From the NCBI GenBank assembly GCA_002440885.1, contig DJVY01000044.1, forward strand, positions 1-5,614: DNA of 5,614 nt. Direction: 5' to 3'. Made by a program: the position numbers and the translations under genes. Each line of letters starts with the position of its first letter. Within the stretch, counting starts at the first letter, position 1. This stretch comes from Bacteroidales bacterium UBA6244 (GTDB taxonomy: Bacteria; Bacteroidota; Bacteroidia; Bacteroidales; F082). The notes beneath the pieces were generated by a model. The model was not told the origin of the DNA and searched no databases. It saw nothing but the letters and a program-made list of their open reading frames with translations. This document shows positions 1 through 5,614 of this stretch, piece by piece.

Positions 1-1071
1 CAACTTATTGTGAGCTGTAGAGGAATGGATGAGGTGACAAAAATTAACCGGACAACAGGTGACATAATCTGGCGGTTTGGACTTCATGCCAAAAACAACA
101 TGTTTACCTTTACCAACGATACCGTTGGATTTTATAAACAACACGATGCCATTCAATTAGCTAACGGAAATGTAACTGTTTACGACAATGGTGTCTGGCA
201 TCCCACTAAGTTCAGTCAGGGTGTTGAATACGTTATGGATGAAGTAAACTATACCGCGACCTTGGTTTGGAGTTACCAACACGACCCTTCCATTTATGCC
301 GATGCCACCGGAAGTTTTAAAAAGCTGGATAACGATAACCGGATTATTTGTTGGGGACTACATTGGCCAACAGCTTACACCGAAGTTAACACGGAAGGCG
401 AGGTGGTCTGGGAGCTTAACTTCCCCGACAGCATATGGAATTATCAGGTTTTTCGTCAGGATTGGGAAACGGATCTGTTTACAACAGCTTTTGATACCGT
501 AGATTACGGTTATTACAACGATTATATTCCCTGGCCGGTTATCATACCTGTTACCAACAACAGCAACGAAGCCATCACCATCAACAGTGCTTCAAATCAT
601 AACGCTGTGTTTACCCTCACCACAAGTTTGCCGCTAACTATCGAAGCTAACCAAACAGCCAACATGATTGTTAGCTTTTACCCCGATGGTGTGGGACAAC
701 AAAACTTTGAAGATGTGCTGACCTTGAACGTTGATTCGTATTTTAGTGATACGCTTTCACGAAGAATTGCTCGTCAGGTTATACTTAAAGGAACTACCAT
801 TAATCCGGTATCAACCGAATTATTAGAAAATCAAGAACTTAAGATCTATCCCAACCCAACACAAAACACCATTGAAATTGCTTCTTCAGCGTTTCCCATT
901 GATCAGGTTAGTGTTAGAAACTTGCTGGGAGAGGTAGTTTTAACTCCTGTAACCACAGGTCAATACATTCAAAAAATTGACCTCGGCGAATTGCCGTCAG
1001 GGGTTTATTTTATAAAGGTAAATCTGCGCAATAGCAGCGAAGTAGTTGTTAAAAAAGTAGTTAAACGATAA
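1..1071 (+). CDS. T9SS-exported arylsulfotransferase-like (ASST) protein, 5' partial
   Basis: The reading frame is open from base 1 (356 visible residues), so the gene starts outside the window. The GTG at 10 is internal, because good ASST sequence begins right there. Visible residues about 1-160 resemble the end of the arylsulfotransferase/ASST propeller: a 'SCRGMDEVTKINRTTGDIIW' strand, then 'QHDA' (His codon 142-144), then 'NGNVTVYDNG'. Characterised ASSTs move sulfate between phenolic donors and acceptors through a sulfated histidine; that this His and the Arg at 19-21 are the active-site equivalents is inference. Residues about 180-265 look like an Ig/ASH-type beta domain of the kind often seen in choice-of-anchor proteins. 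Residues about 277-356 form a type A sorting domain: 'LKIYPNPTQNTIEI', a 'LLGEVV' strand, 'LPSGVYFIKV' and a basic end 'KKVVKR'. The product should therefore cross the outer membrane by the type IX system and sit on the surface or be released. The true substrate is unknown; a non-enzymatic propeller is possible. Confidence 0.85.
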   Translation, partial: QLIVSCRGMDEVTKINRTTGDIIWRFGLHAKNNMFTFTNDTVGFYKQHDAIQLANGNVTVYDNGVWHPTKFSQGVEYVMDEVNYTATLVWSYQHDPSIYADATGSFKKLDNDNRIICWGLHWPTAYTEVNTEGEVVWELNFPDSIWNYQVFRQDWETDLFTTAFDTVDYGYYNDYIPWPVIIPVTNNSNEAITINSASNHNAVFTLTTSLPLTIEANQTANMIVSFYPDGVGQQNFEDVLTLNVDSYFSDTLSRRIARQVILKGTTINPVSTELLENQELKIYPNPTQNTIEIASSAFPIDQVSVRNLLGEVVLTPVTTGQYIQKIDLGELPSGVYFIKVNLRNSSEVVVKKVVKR

Positions 1072-1089
1072 TCTGATACAATAATCAGA
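1072..1089 (+). terminator. Small inverted repeat after the ASST-like gene, possible weak terminator
   Basis: Starting at the base after the TAA stop, TCTGAT (1072-1077) pairs perfectly with ATCAGA (1084-1089) around a 6-base loop. A T-rich stretch (CTTTCTTTG, 1092-1100) follows. The stem is only six pairs with two G-C pairs, so it is weak, and the T-tract is interrupted. It could slow or partly end transcription before the small membrane-protein gene, or it could be chance. Confidence 0.3.
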
Positions 1090-1103
1090 GACTTTCTTTG
1101 TAA

Positions 1104-1382
1104 ATGGATTTAAACCAACTTTTTTCAAACGCTCTGATTTCGGCCTCGTTACTTACTTTTATAATCAATCTGCCGTTTGGCTACTGGCGTCAGGGATCGC
1201 GAAGGTTTTCTTTCAAATGGTTTTTATACATTCATTTACCTGTTCCAATTATTGTTGGCCTGCGGTTTCTGTTTGCATTGGGATTTGAATGGGTCACTTA
1301 CCCGGCCTTGGTATTAGCCTTTTTTCTGGGTCAGGCAGTGGGAGCACAATACCGGAAAATGCGCAAAAAGAAAACCCGATAA
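1104..1382 (+). CDS. Small conserved-looking three-helix membrane protein, unknown function
   Basis: This 92-residue protein is very hydrophobic. Three membrane segments can be drawn: about residues 8-27, 38-60 and 63-82. Positive charge lies in the first loop ('RQGSRRFSFK') and in the C-terminal tail ('RKMRKKKTR'). By the positive-inside rule the N-terminus faces the periplasm, and the loop and tail face the cytoplasm. Distinctive residues are 'NLPFGYWR' at the end of helix 1, 'HLPVPIIVGLR' in helix 2 and 'FFLGQAVGAQ' in helix 3. Prolines and glycines inside the helices are reminiscent of conserved small membrane proteins seen across Bacteroidota, but I cannot name a family. The ATG at 1104 is the only good start. 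There is no Shine-Dalgarno sequence before it, which is normal for this phylum. It lies 32 bases after the ASST-like gene on the same strand and might be read through from it, although a small inverted repeat lies between. No function is proposed. Confidence 0.75.
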   Translation: MDLNQLFSNALISASLLTFIINLPFGYWRQGSRRFSFKWFLYIHLPVPIIVGLRFLFALGFEWVTYPALVLAFFLGQAVGAQYRKMRKKKTR

Positions 1383-1401
1383 CCGGGCAAACGAAATTTT
1401 T
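1365..1401. terminator. Candidate bidirectional terminator at the convergent junction
   Basis: CCCG (1375-1378) pairs with CGGG (1384-1387) around a 5-base loop. The hairpin overlaps the TAA stop (1380-1382) of the small membrane-protein gene. An A-rich run (AAAAAGAAAA, 1365-1374) lies directly on its left and TTTTT (1397-1401) on its right. Read on the minus strand, the hairpin is followed immediately by TTTTCTTTTT, a good intrinsic-terminator tail for the minus-strand gene ending at 1402. On the plus strand the T-run starts nine bases after the stem, which is less ideal. The stem is short but all G-C, and the tail-to-tail gene arrangement supports the call. Confidence 0.45.
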
Positions 1402-2907
1402 CTACCAGTCGAGATGATGAATTTTATAGTTCGTTACCCGATACGACTCGATAAGCTGTTTGCGGGCTTCTTCGGCTTCCTTTTTTGTAGCAAAACCATT
1501 CGAAGTTCTGTATCCCCTATCAGTTTCTCCCCAATTAGGGACTTCTTTTAGCAACAAATCGTTGAATTTGTAGTTCAGCTCATACCTTTGTTTTTGCAAA
1601 TGTACATTGCTCACATACAAATGATAAGCAATATCATCACCTCCTAACGGATCGCAGTAGCACGATGAAAAAACGTAGTAGTAAAAAGGCCCAATAGACA
1701 AATCTGTGATTGGGGCATCGATAAAAATATTTTCCTCATCCTGTTCGATTACCGGGTTCAGGTTGTTGCGGTAGATTTGTCCCACGAAGTCGAAACAGAT
1801 GGTAAGTCCGGCAACCATCAAATCCAGGTCGCCATCCAAATCGTAATCGCCCCAAACAGCTGTTCCGGAGGCCACACCCGGGATTCCAGTGATTATTGGC
1901 TCGAAAACGAATCCACCCTTGTTTTGATAAATAAGGGTATACGAACGCTCGAGCGATTCACCTGTCATCACGACATCAGGATCGCCATCGTGGTCAAAGT
2001 CGCCCAAATCGATGGTACAATTCTTTAAAGGACGCATGGCCACCTGCATCTGAGCGAAATAGGTATTCGATTGGTTGGCGTAAGCAAACACTACCGGATA
2101 GCCTTTTTCGTCTTCTCCACTCAGCAAAATATCCTGGTCGCCATCGCCATCCAGATCACCCCAAGCCCCGGCACTATTTTTCAAAGGAGCAAGCTGTGCC
2201 CCCAAACGAATAAGTTTCCCGTTATCGTTTCTGTAGATAGCTGTAAGCGGCCTGTTGCCGGCATCACCTGTAATCAATACGTCCAGGTCTTTATCTTTGT
2301 CGAAATCGGCCCAGGTGGCATTGCCGTTATAAACACCCGGAAGACCTGTGCTGATGTCGGTAAATATCCCGGCATCGTTTCGGTAAATCCTGGTCGACAA
2401 CGCATTATTGTATTCTTTCCCGGTAATCAGTAAATCCAAATCCTCATCGTTATCAAAATCACCCCATTCAATTGAGCCATCTGTTACAGGCGTAAACATT
2501 TCCTTAATCTGGGTAAACCGTCCGTTGTCCTCTTGCCTGAAAAGCCGTATAATCAGGGTGTTTTCCCGATTAATTCCAGTCATAATTATGTCGTCGTCGC
2601 CATCCTTATCGTAATCGGCAACAGCCACAGCACCCCTGTACAAAGCAGGAAACGGGCTGTTTGTATTGTAAAAATTATCCTTATTGTGTGATTTTACGTA
2701 CTGTGAAACAATCGTTTGACTGTCTTTAATATAATACTCTCCCGATAAAAAAGCATTGGGACGAATGCTTTCGTCCAAAGAAACCCAGGCGGCTAATGGC
2801 TCCATAACTCCCTGTAAATCTGAACTAACAGGTTCAAAAATCTGCGCACTTAATGAAAACACCAAAGCGCTCAATACAAATGTGATAAAGACCTTTTTTA
2901 ACATCAT
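1402..2907 (-). CDS. Secreted FG-GAP/VCBS-repeat (beta-propeller) protein
   Basis: This is a 501-residue protein with an apparent signal peptide: 'MMLKK', a hydrophobic core to about residue 18, and likely cleavage after 'SLSA' before Q22. Six Asp-rich calcium-site-like motifs follow, beginning at residues 98, 150, 201, 251, 303 and 354, each of the form D-x-D-x-D-x-D-x-D followed by hydrophobic residues and usually a Gly. They lie in repeats such as 'WGDFDNDEDLDLLITG' and are followed by 'IYRND'-type strands. Spacing is 50-52 residues. This matches FG-GAP/VCBS blades as in integrin-like propellers; six clear blades plus a possible seventh built from the flanks is inference. Residues about 385-501 are a different region, with 'CYC' at 416-418 and a charged helix-like 'FATKKEAEEARKQLI' near the end; I cannot assign it. 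There is no T9SS sorting domain, so the protein may be periplasmic or exported by another route. The role is unknown; such propellers commonly bind ligands or proteins. ATG at 2907 or the next ATG at 2904 could be the start; the difference is one residue. Confidence 0.85.
   Translation of the reverse strand: MMLKKVFITFVLSALVFSLSAQIFEPVSSDLQGVMEPLAAWVSLDESIRPNAFLSGEYYIKDSQTIVSQYVKSHNKDNFYNTNSPFPALYRGAVAVADYDKDGDDDIIMTGINRENTLIIRLFRQEDNGRFTQIKEMFTPVTDGSIEWGDFDNDEDLDLLITGKEYNNALSTRIYRNDAGIFTDISTGLPGVYNGNATWADFDKDKDLDVLITGDAGNRPLTAIYRNDNGKLIRLGAQLAPLKNSAGAWGDLDGDGDQDILLSGEDEKGYPVVFAYANQSNTYFAQMQVAMRPLKNCTIDLGDFDHDGDPDVVMTGESLERSYTLIYQNKGGFVFEPIITGIPGVASGTAVWGDYDLDGDLDLMVAGLTICFDFVGQIYRNNLNPVIEQDEENIFIDAPITDLSIGPFYYYVFSSCYCDPLGGDDIAYHLYVSNVHLQKQRYELNYKFNDLLLKEVPNWGETDRGYRTSNGFATKKEAEEARKQLIESYRVTNYKIHHLDW
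1822..2616 (-). repeat. Six Asp-rich FG-GAP/VCBS motifs in the propeller gene
   Basis: The nine-residue Asp-rich cores are encoded at 2590-2616, 2434-2460, 2281-2307, 2131-2157, 1975-2001 and 1822-1848 on the minus strand. Period is 150-156 bases. In order the cores read DYDKDGDDD, DFDNDEDLD, DFDKDKDLD, DLDGDGDQD, DFDHDGDPD and DYDLDGDLD. Cores 2 and 3 have E or K where the others have the usual Gly. The repeats are similar at DNA level over the core (GTCGCCATC-like on the plus strand) but diverged between cores, so they are old domain repeats rather than recent tandem copies. Confidence 0.85.
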
Positions 2908-2945
2908 AAAACAGGTATTAATTGAAGACCTAAAAATACTAACAT

Positions 2946-2973
2946 TTTATAATACAGCATCAGCCGACTTCAA
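2946..2973 (-). promoter_or_regulatory. Weak candidate promoter for the propeller gene
   Basis: Within the 105-base gap 2908-3012, the minus strand has TTGAAG (2968-2973), a 16-base spacer, then TATAAA (2946-2951), about 38 bases before the ATG. This resembles a general -35/-10 pair. It does not match the Bacteroidota TTG/TAnnTTTG pattern, so it is a weak call. No strong terminator for the upstream ABC operon is seen in the gap, so read-through from that operon is an alternative source of transcript. Confidence 0.2.
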
Positions 2974-3012
2974 CAATGTTATCATAAGGCATTTGTTAAT
3001 GGATAAATCCGG

Positions 3013-4125
3013 TTAACTGGTTTTTCGGTAGCGGGCTATCGCAAATGTAAACATCACGATCGCGAAGACAGTTAATATCCCTACATTTTCCTGAATATCG
3101 CTCCAGCCCGAGCCTTTGAGCATTATCATGCGGTTGATTTTAATAAAATAAGCCACCGGATTGCCATAATCAAGTATCTGTGCCCAATGCGGCATGCTTT
3201 CGATAGGGGTGAACAATCCGCTTAACAGGATAAAAATGACCAAGAAAAACCAGCTGATAAACATGGCTTGTTGCATGGTGTTCGACAGGGTTGAAATAAC
3301 CAAACCGATAGATAAAACGGCCAGTAAATAGATGGAGGCCACTCCAAAAAGCAGCCACAAACTCCCAATAACCGGGATTTTAAATACAAAGTATGAAAGC
3401 AATAAACCGATAGCCAGGTCAATATTGGCTATCAACCAAAAAGGAATAAGCTTTCCGGCAATGAACTGATACTTTTTTATCGGGGTGACATTAATTTGCT
3501 CAATTGTGCCAATTTCTTTTTCTTTTACCAAATTCATGCTTCCCAGAAACAAAGCAATGATGGTAACCAAAAGAACCAAAATACCCGGCACCATAAAGGT
3601 GATATAGTTGAGTTCCGGATTATACCAAAACAAGGGTTGTATATGAATTGGCAGAGAAACTGCCTGACCGGAAGTCAATTTAACCATGATCTCGCGGTTG
3701 TAATCAATGATGATGTTGGTGGCATAGGCGTTCATCAAACTGGCGGCACTACCGTTGATGGCATCAGTAATTACCTGTACTTCGGCTGTTTTCTCGGTTA
3801 CCAGTAAGCGTCCGAAATCGGGCTCAATAACTACTACCTGATCCGCCTTTCCTCTTTCAAGAAATTCAGCAGCCTCACTGTAATCGACTACCTGATCGAT
3901 GATAGAATAAAATGAAGATCCTGAAAATTTGGAAATCAGCTCACGCGAGGCGACAGATAAATCCTGATCGACAACCACCAAACGCACTTGCTTAATTTCG
4001 AAAGTGGCCGTATACGACAACACCAGGAGTTGAACAGCTGGCACAATAAAGATGATCGGAAGCATCGCCTTGTCGCGAAACACCTGAATAAACTCCTTTT
4101 GCAGTATGTAAAACAGCTTTTTCAT
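3013..4125 (-). CDS. ABC-2 type transporter permease (second permease of operon)
   Basis: A 370-residue inner-membrane permease of the ABC-2 type (YbhR/YhhJ-like layout). From the N-terminus there is a short cytoplasmic stretch 'FIQVFRDK', then TM1 (about residues 21-41), then a large extracytoplasmic domain (about 42-170) ending in 'WYNPELNY'. Five more membrane segments follow at about 175-197, 225-247, 254-279, 285-307 and 345-364. The cytoplasmic loop after TM2 has the family motif 'EKEIGTIEQINVTPIKKYQF' followed by 'GKLIPFW', the usual contact region for the ATPase. It should pair with the upstream permease and the ATPase to export a substrate that the sequence does not reveal. I chose the ATG at 4123-4125. 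The GTG directly before it (4126-4128) is an alternative that overlaps the upstream TAG by one base. Either way translation is probably coupled. No strong terminator is visible after the stop. Confidence 0.9.
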   Translation of the reverse strand: MKKLFYILQKEFIQVFRDKAMLPIIFIVPAVQLLVLSYTATFEIKQVRLVVVDQDLSVASRELISKFSGSSFYSIIDQVVDYSEAAEFLERGKADQVVVIEPDFGRLLVTEKTAEVQVITDAINGSAASLMNAYATNIIIDYNREIMVKLTSGQAVSLPIHIQPLFWYNPELNYITFMVPGILVLLVTIIALFLGSMNLVKEKEIGTIEQINVTPIKKYQFIAGKLIPFWLIANIDLAIGLLLSYFVFKIPVIGSLWLLFGVASIYLLAVLSIGLVISTLSNTMQQAMFISWFFLVIFILLSGLFTPIESMPHWAQILDYGNPVAYFIKINRMIMLKGSGWSDIQENVGILTVFAIVMFTFAIARYRKTS

Positions 4126-4127
4126 CA

Positions 4128-5228
4128 CTACGTAAGTCTGATCTTGAATTTTTTAACACTCAACCCAATGAAAAACAAAGTCATCGCCACAATAATCAAG
4201 GTTTCTTTCCAGAAATAAGCCAGCCCGACACCCTTGAGCATGATGCCTTTTACGATGATAATAAACCATTTGGAAGGCATTAAATGACTGATCAACTGCA
4301 AGAGCAAAGGCATGTTTTCAATCGGAAAAATAAAGCCTGAAAGCAGGATGGTAGGCAACATCAAGGCAAACATACTCAGCAACATGGCTTGCTGCTGTGA
4401 TTTACTAATAGTAGAAATTAAAATGCCTAATGCCAACGACATGATGATAAACAGCAAGCTTTCGGCCATAAGGAGGGTCAGGCTTCCGTTGAGCGGCATT
4501 AAAAACACGAACCGGGCCATTAACAGAATAACAATCAGGTTGATGAGTGACAAAAATACATAAGGAATCACTTTTCCAATAATAATTTGAAAAGGATTAA
4601 GTGGCGAAACCAACAAGGCCTCCATCGTTCCCATTTCCTTTTCGCGTGCAATTGAAAGGGAAGTCATCATAGCCGACACCAGCATCAATAGAATGGTGAT
4701 AATGCCCGGCACAAACATATACACACTTTTGAGCTCGGGATTGTACAACATACGCGACTGAACCTGAATAGAAACAGGCACAATCATTTGATCTTTCATT
4801 TTTTGCGACATGAAGGTATTGATAATCCCGCTGATGTAGTTGCTTAAAATATTGGCCGTATTGGGCTCGGAGGCATCGAGAATAATTTGAACTGTTGCCC
4901 CCTTGTTTTCATTCATTTTTAATGCAAAATCAGGCTCAAAAACTAACACAGCTTTTATGCTTCCTTGCTGGAAATAAGACTCGATCCGGGTGTTTGATTC
5001 AAGATTAACTTCAGGCAAAAAGTAACCCGAAGAAATGAGTTTTTGAATTATTTCTCTGGTAACCACATCTTTTGATCTATCCAGAATACCGATTTTTGCG
5101 TTGGTAATGTCGTTGGTTATAGCAAAACCGAAAAGCAGCACCATGACAACCGGCATGCCGAACAGGATCACCATAGAGCGGTAGTCGCGGAAAATATGAT
5201 AGAATTCCTTTTTTATAAATGCCCACAT
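4128..5228 (-). CDS. ABC-2 type transporter permease (first permease of operon)
   Basis: A 366-residue paralogue of the downstream permease (YbhS-like layout). It has 'EFYHIFRDYRSM' at the N-terminus, TM1 at about 20-38, and an extracytoplasmic domain at about 39-165 closing with 'MLYNPELKSVYMFVPG'. Five more helices follow at about 170-192, 221-243, 250-273, 279-302 and 341-357. The ABC-2 signature loop is 'REKEMGTMEALLVSPLNPFQ' then 'GKVIPY' (about 195-223). Its proposed ATG (5226-5228) shares one base with the TGA of the ATPase gene; a GTG at 5229-5231 is the alternative start. Divergence from the second permease points to a heterodimeric membrane part rather than a recent duplication. Exporters of this type move drugs, lipids or other compounds, usually together with a HlyD-type adaptor and a TolC-like channel; the substrate cannot be read from the sequence. 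Confidence 0.9.
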   Translation of the reverse strand: MWAFIKKEFYHIFRDYRSMVILFGMPVVMVLLFGFAITNDITNAKIGILDRSKDVVTREIIQKLISSGYFLPEVNLESNTRIESYFQQGSIKAVLVFEPDFALKMNENKGATVQIILDASEPNTANILSNYISGIINTFMSQKMKDQMIVPVSIQVQSRMLYNPELKSVYMFVPGIITILLMLVSAMMTSLSIAREKEMGTMEALLVSPLNPFQIIIGKVIPYVFLSLINLIVILLMARFVFLMPLNGSLTLLMAESLLFIIMSLALGILISTISKSQQQAMLLSMFALMLPTILLSGFIFPIENMPLLLQLISHLMPSKWFIIIVKGIMLKGVGLAYFWKETLIIVAMTLFFIGLSVKKFKIRLT

Positions 5229-5614
5229 CACCTTGCAATTTTGATAAACACCTCGTTCATGGTATCCACTCCATATTTCGTTTTTAGCTGACTTGGCGTG
5301 CCCAGTGCCTCAATGCGGCCATCGGCCATAATACTCACCCTTTCGCAATATTCGGCTTCGTCCATGTAATGCGTGGTAACAAAAACGGTTGTGCCCTGAT
5401 GTGCTGTTTCATAAATCATTTCCCAAAACTGGCGACGTGTTATCGGGTCAACGCCACCGGTGGGTTCGTCCAAAAAAACAACCTGCGGCCGGTGCATAAT
5501 AGCCACTGAAAAGGCCAACTTTTGTTTCCATCCCAGCGGAATTTCGCGCAGCAGGGTGTTTAATGAGTGCACCATGTCGAGCTTTTGTAGAAAAAAGTTT
5601 GTGCGCTCTTTGAT
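5228..5614 (-). CDS. ABC transporter ATP-binding protein, 5' partial (C-terminal 128 residues)
   Basis: The frame is open to the window edge, so the N-terminal half with Walker A and the Q-loop is missing. The Met at 5573-5575 is internal. The visible residues run through the signature region 'EIPLGWKQKLAFSVAIMHRP' (about 24-43), Walker B 'VVFLDEP' (45-51, catalytic Glu 50), the D-loop 'GGVDP', and the H-loop His 82 in 'VTTHYMDEAEYCERV'. The end is the usual 'MADGRIEALGTPSQLK' plus a short tail. The canonical LSGGQ signature is replaced by PLGWKQ, a variant I recall from YbhF-like exporter ATPases (family recall, not checked). Since YbhF has two fused NBDs, this could be the second half of a fused protein. 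It is the first visible gene of the operon and would energise the two permeases that follow. Confidence 0.92.
   Translation of the reverse strand: MKERTNFFLQKLDMVHSLNTLLREIPLGWKQKLAFSVAIMHRPQVVFLDEPTGGVDPITRRQFWEMIYETAHQGTTVFVTTHYMDEAEYCERVSIMADGRIEALGTPSQLKTKYGVDTMNEVFIKIAR

Noticed and set aside
10..12. GTG as the start of the ASST-like gene
   Set aside because: The frame is open to base 1 and the ASST propeller strand begins at once, with no signal peptide, so the gene is cut by the window edge.
1093..1100. TTTCTTTG as a Bacteroidota -7 promoter box for the small membrane-protein gene
   Set aside because: It would place the transcription start at or inside the ATG at 1104, and no TTG box lies at the right distance upstream.
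1777..2433. Plus-strand open frames (1777-2028 and 2071-2433) opposite the propeller gene
   Set aside because: They mirror the Asp-rich repeats read in antisense, have no family-like features, and lie fully inside a well-supported gene.
3004..3022. Near-palindrome around GTTAAC at the end of the second permease gene as a terminator
   Set aside because: The symmetric sequence has no loop and no T-run on the minus strand after it.
3170..3422. Extra minus-strand frames inside the second permease
   Set aside because: They are out-of-frame shadows of membrane-helix coding sequence, with no start context or recognisable domains.
3496..4563. Plus-strand open frames (3496-3807, 3988-4218, 4312-4563) opposite the permeases
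   Set aside because: They are antisense to strongly supported ABC-2 permease genes and show no protein-like features.
5573..5575. ATG as the start of the ATPase gene
   Set aside because: The frame continues to the window edge, and a start here would leave out Walker A and the Q-loop; it is an internal Met.
1..5614. CRISPR array, tRNA/rRNA genes, insertion sequences or attachment sites
   Set aside because: No direct-repeat/spacer pattern, no RNA-gene-like stretch, and no transposase or terminal inverted repeats were seen; nearly all bases are coding.

Overview
The window looks like chromosomal DNA of a Bacteroidota member, most plausibly a free-living or marine-type lineage such as Marinilabiliales/Prolixibacteraceae. 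The phylum call rests on three things. The first CDS ends in a type IX secretion (Por) sorting domain. Shine-Dalgarno sequences are almost absent in front of the genes. The moderately AT-rich protein-coding style (many Lys, Asn and Ile codons) also fits. The genus is a guess.

Left part, plus strand (1-1382). The window opens inside an arylsulfotransferase-like (ASST) gene whose N-terminus lies upstream. The visible part carries the end of the ASST beta-propeller, then an Ig/ASH-like beta domain, then a C-terminal T9SS type A sorting domain. A small inverted repeat follows its stop. Next comes a 92-residue, three-helix membrane protein of unknown function. This gene meets the next one tail to tail, and the 19-base junction plus the end of the small gene form a compact hairpin flanked by an A-run and a T-run, a plausible two-way terminator.

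Middle, minus strand (1402-2907). A 501-residue exported protein has six FG-GAP/VCBS-type Asp-rich (calcium-site-like) motifs spaced every 50-52 residues, which suggests a beta-propeller. It has no T9SS tag and ends in an unassigned region. The 105 bases upstream hold at most a weak promoter and no clear terminator.

Right part, minus strand (3013-5614). This is a tightly packed ABC-2 type exporter operon in the order ATPase (C-terminal 128 residues only), permease 1, permease 2. At both gene junctions the upstream stop codon overlaps a GTG-ATG pair, so translation is probably coupled. The two permeases are diverged paralogues and would form a heterodimer driven by the ATPase. The ATPase has the variant signature LGWKQ, which I recall from YbhF-like NBDs. 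Missing upstream partners are probably a HlyD-type adaptor and a TolC-like channel, but neither is visible here.

No strong candidate for a wholly new system is visible. The most interesting items are the six-motif propeller protein with its unassigned C-terminus, the composite T9SS-exported ASST, and the conserved but unassigned small membrane protein.
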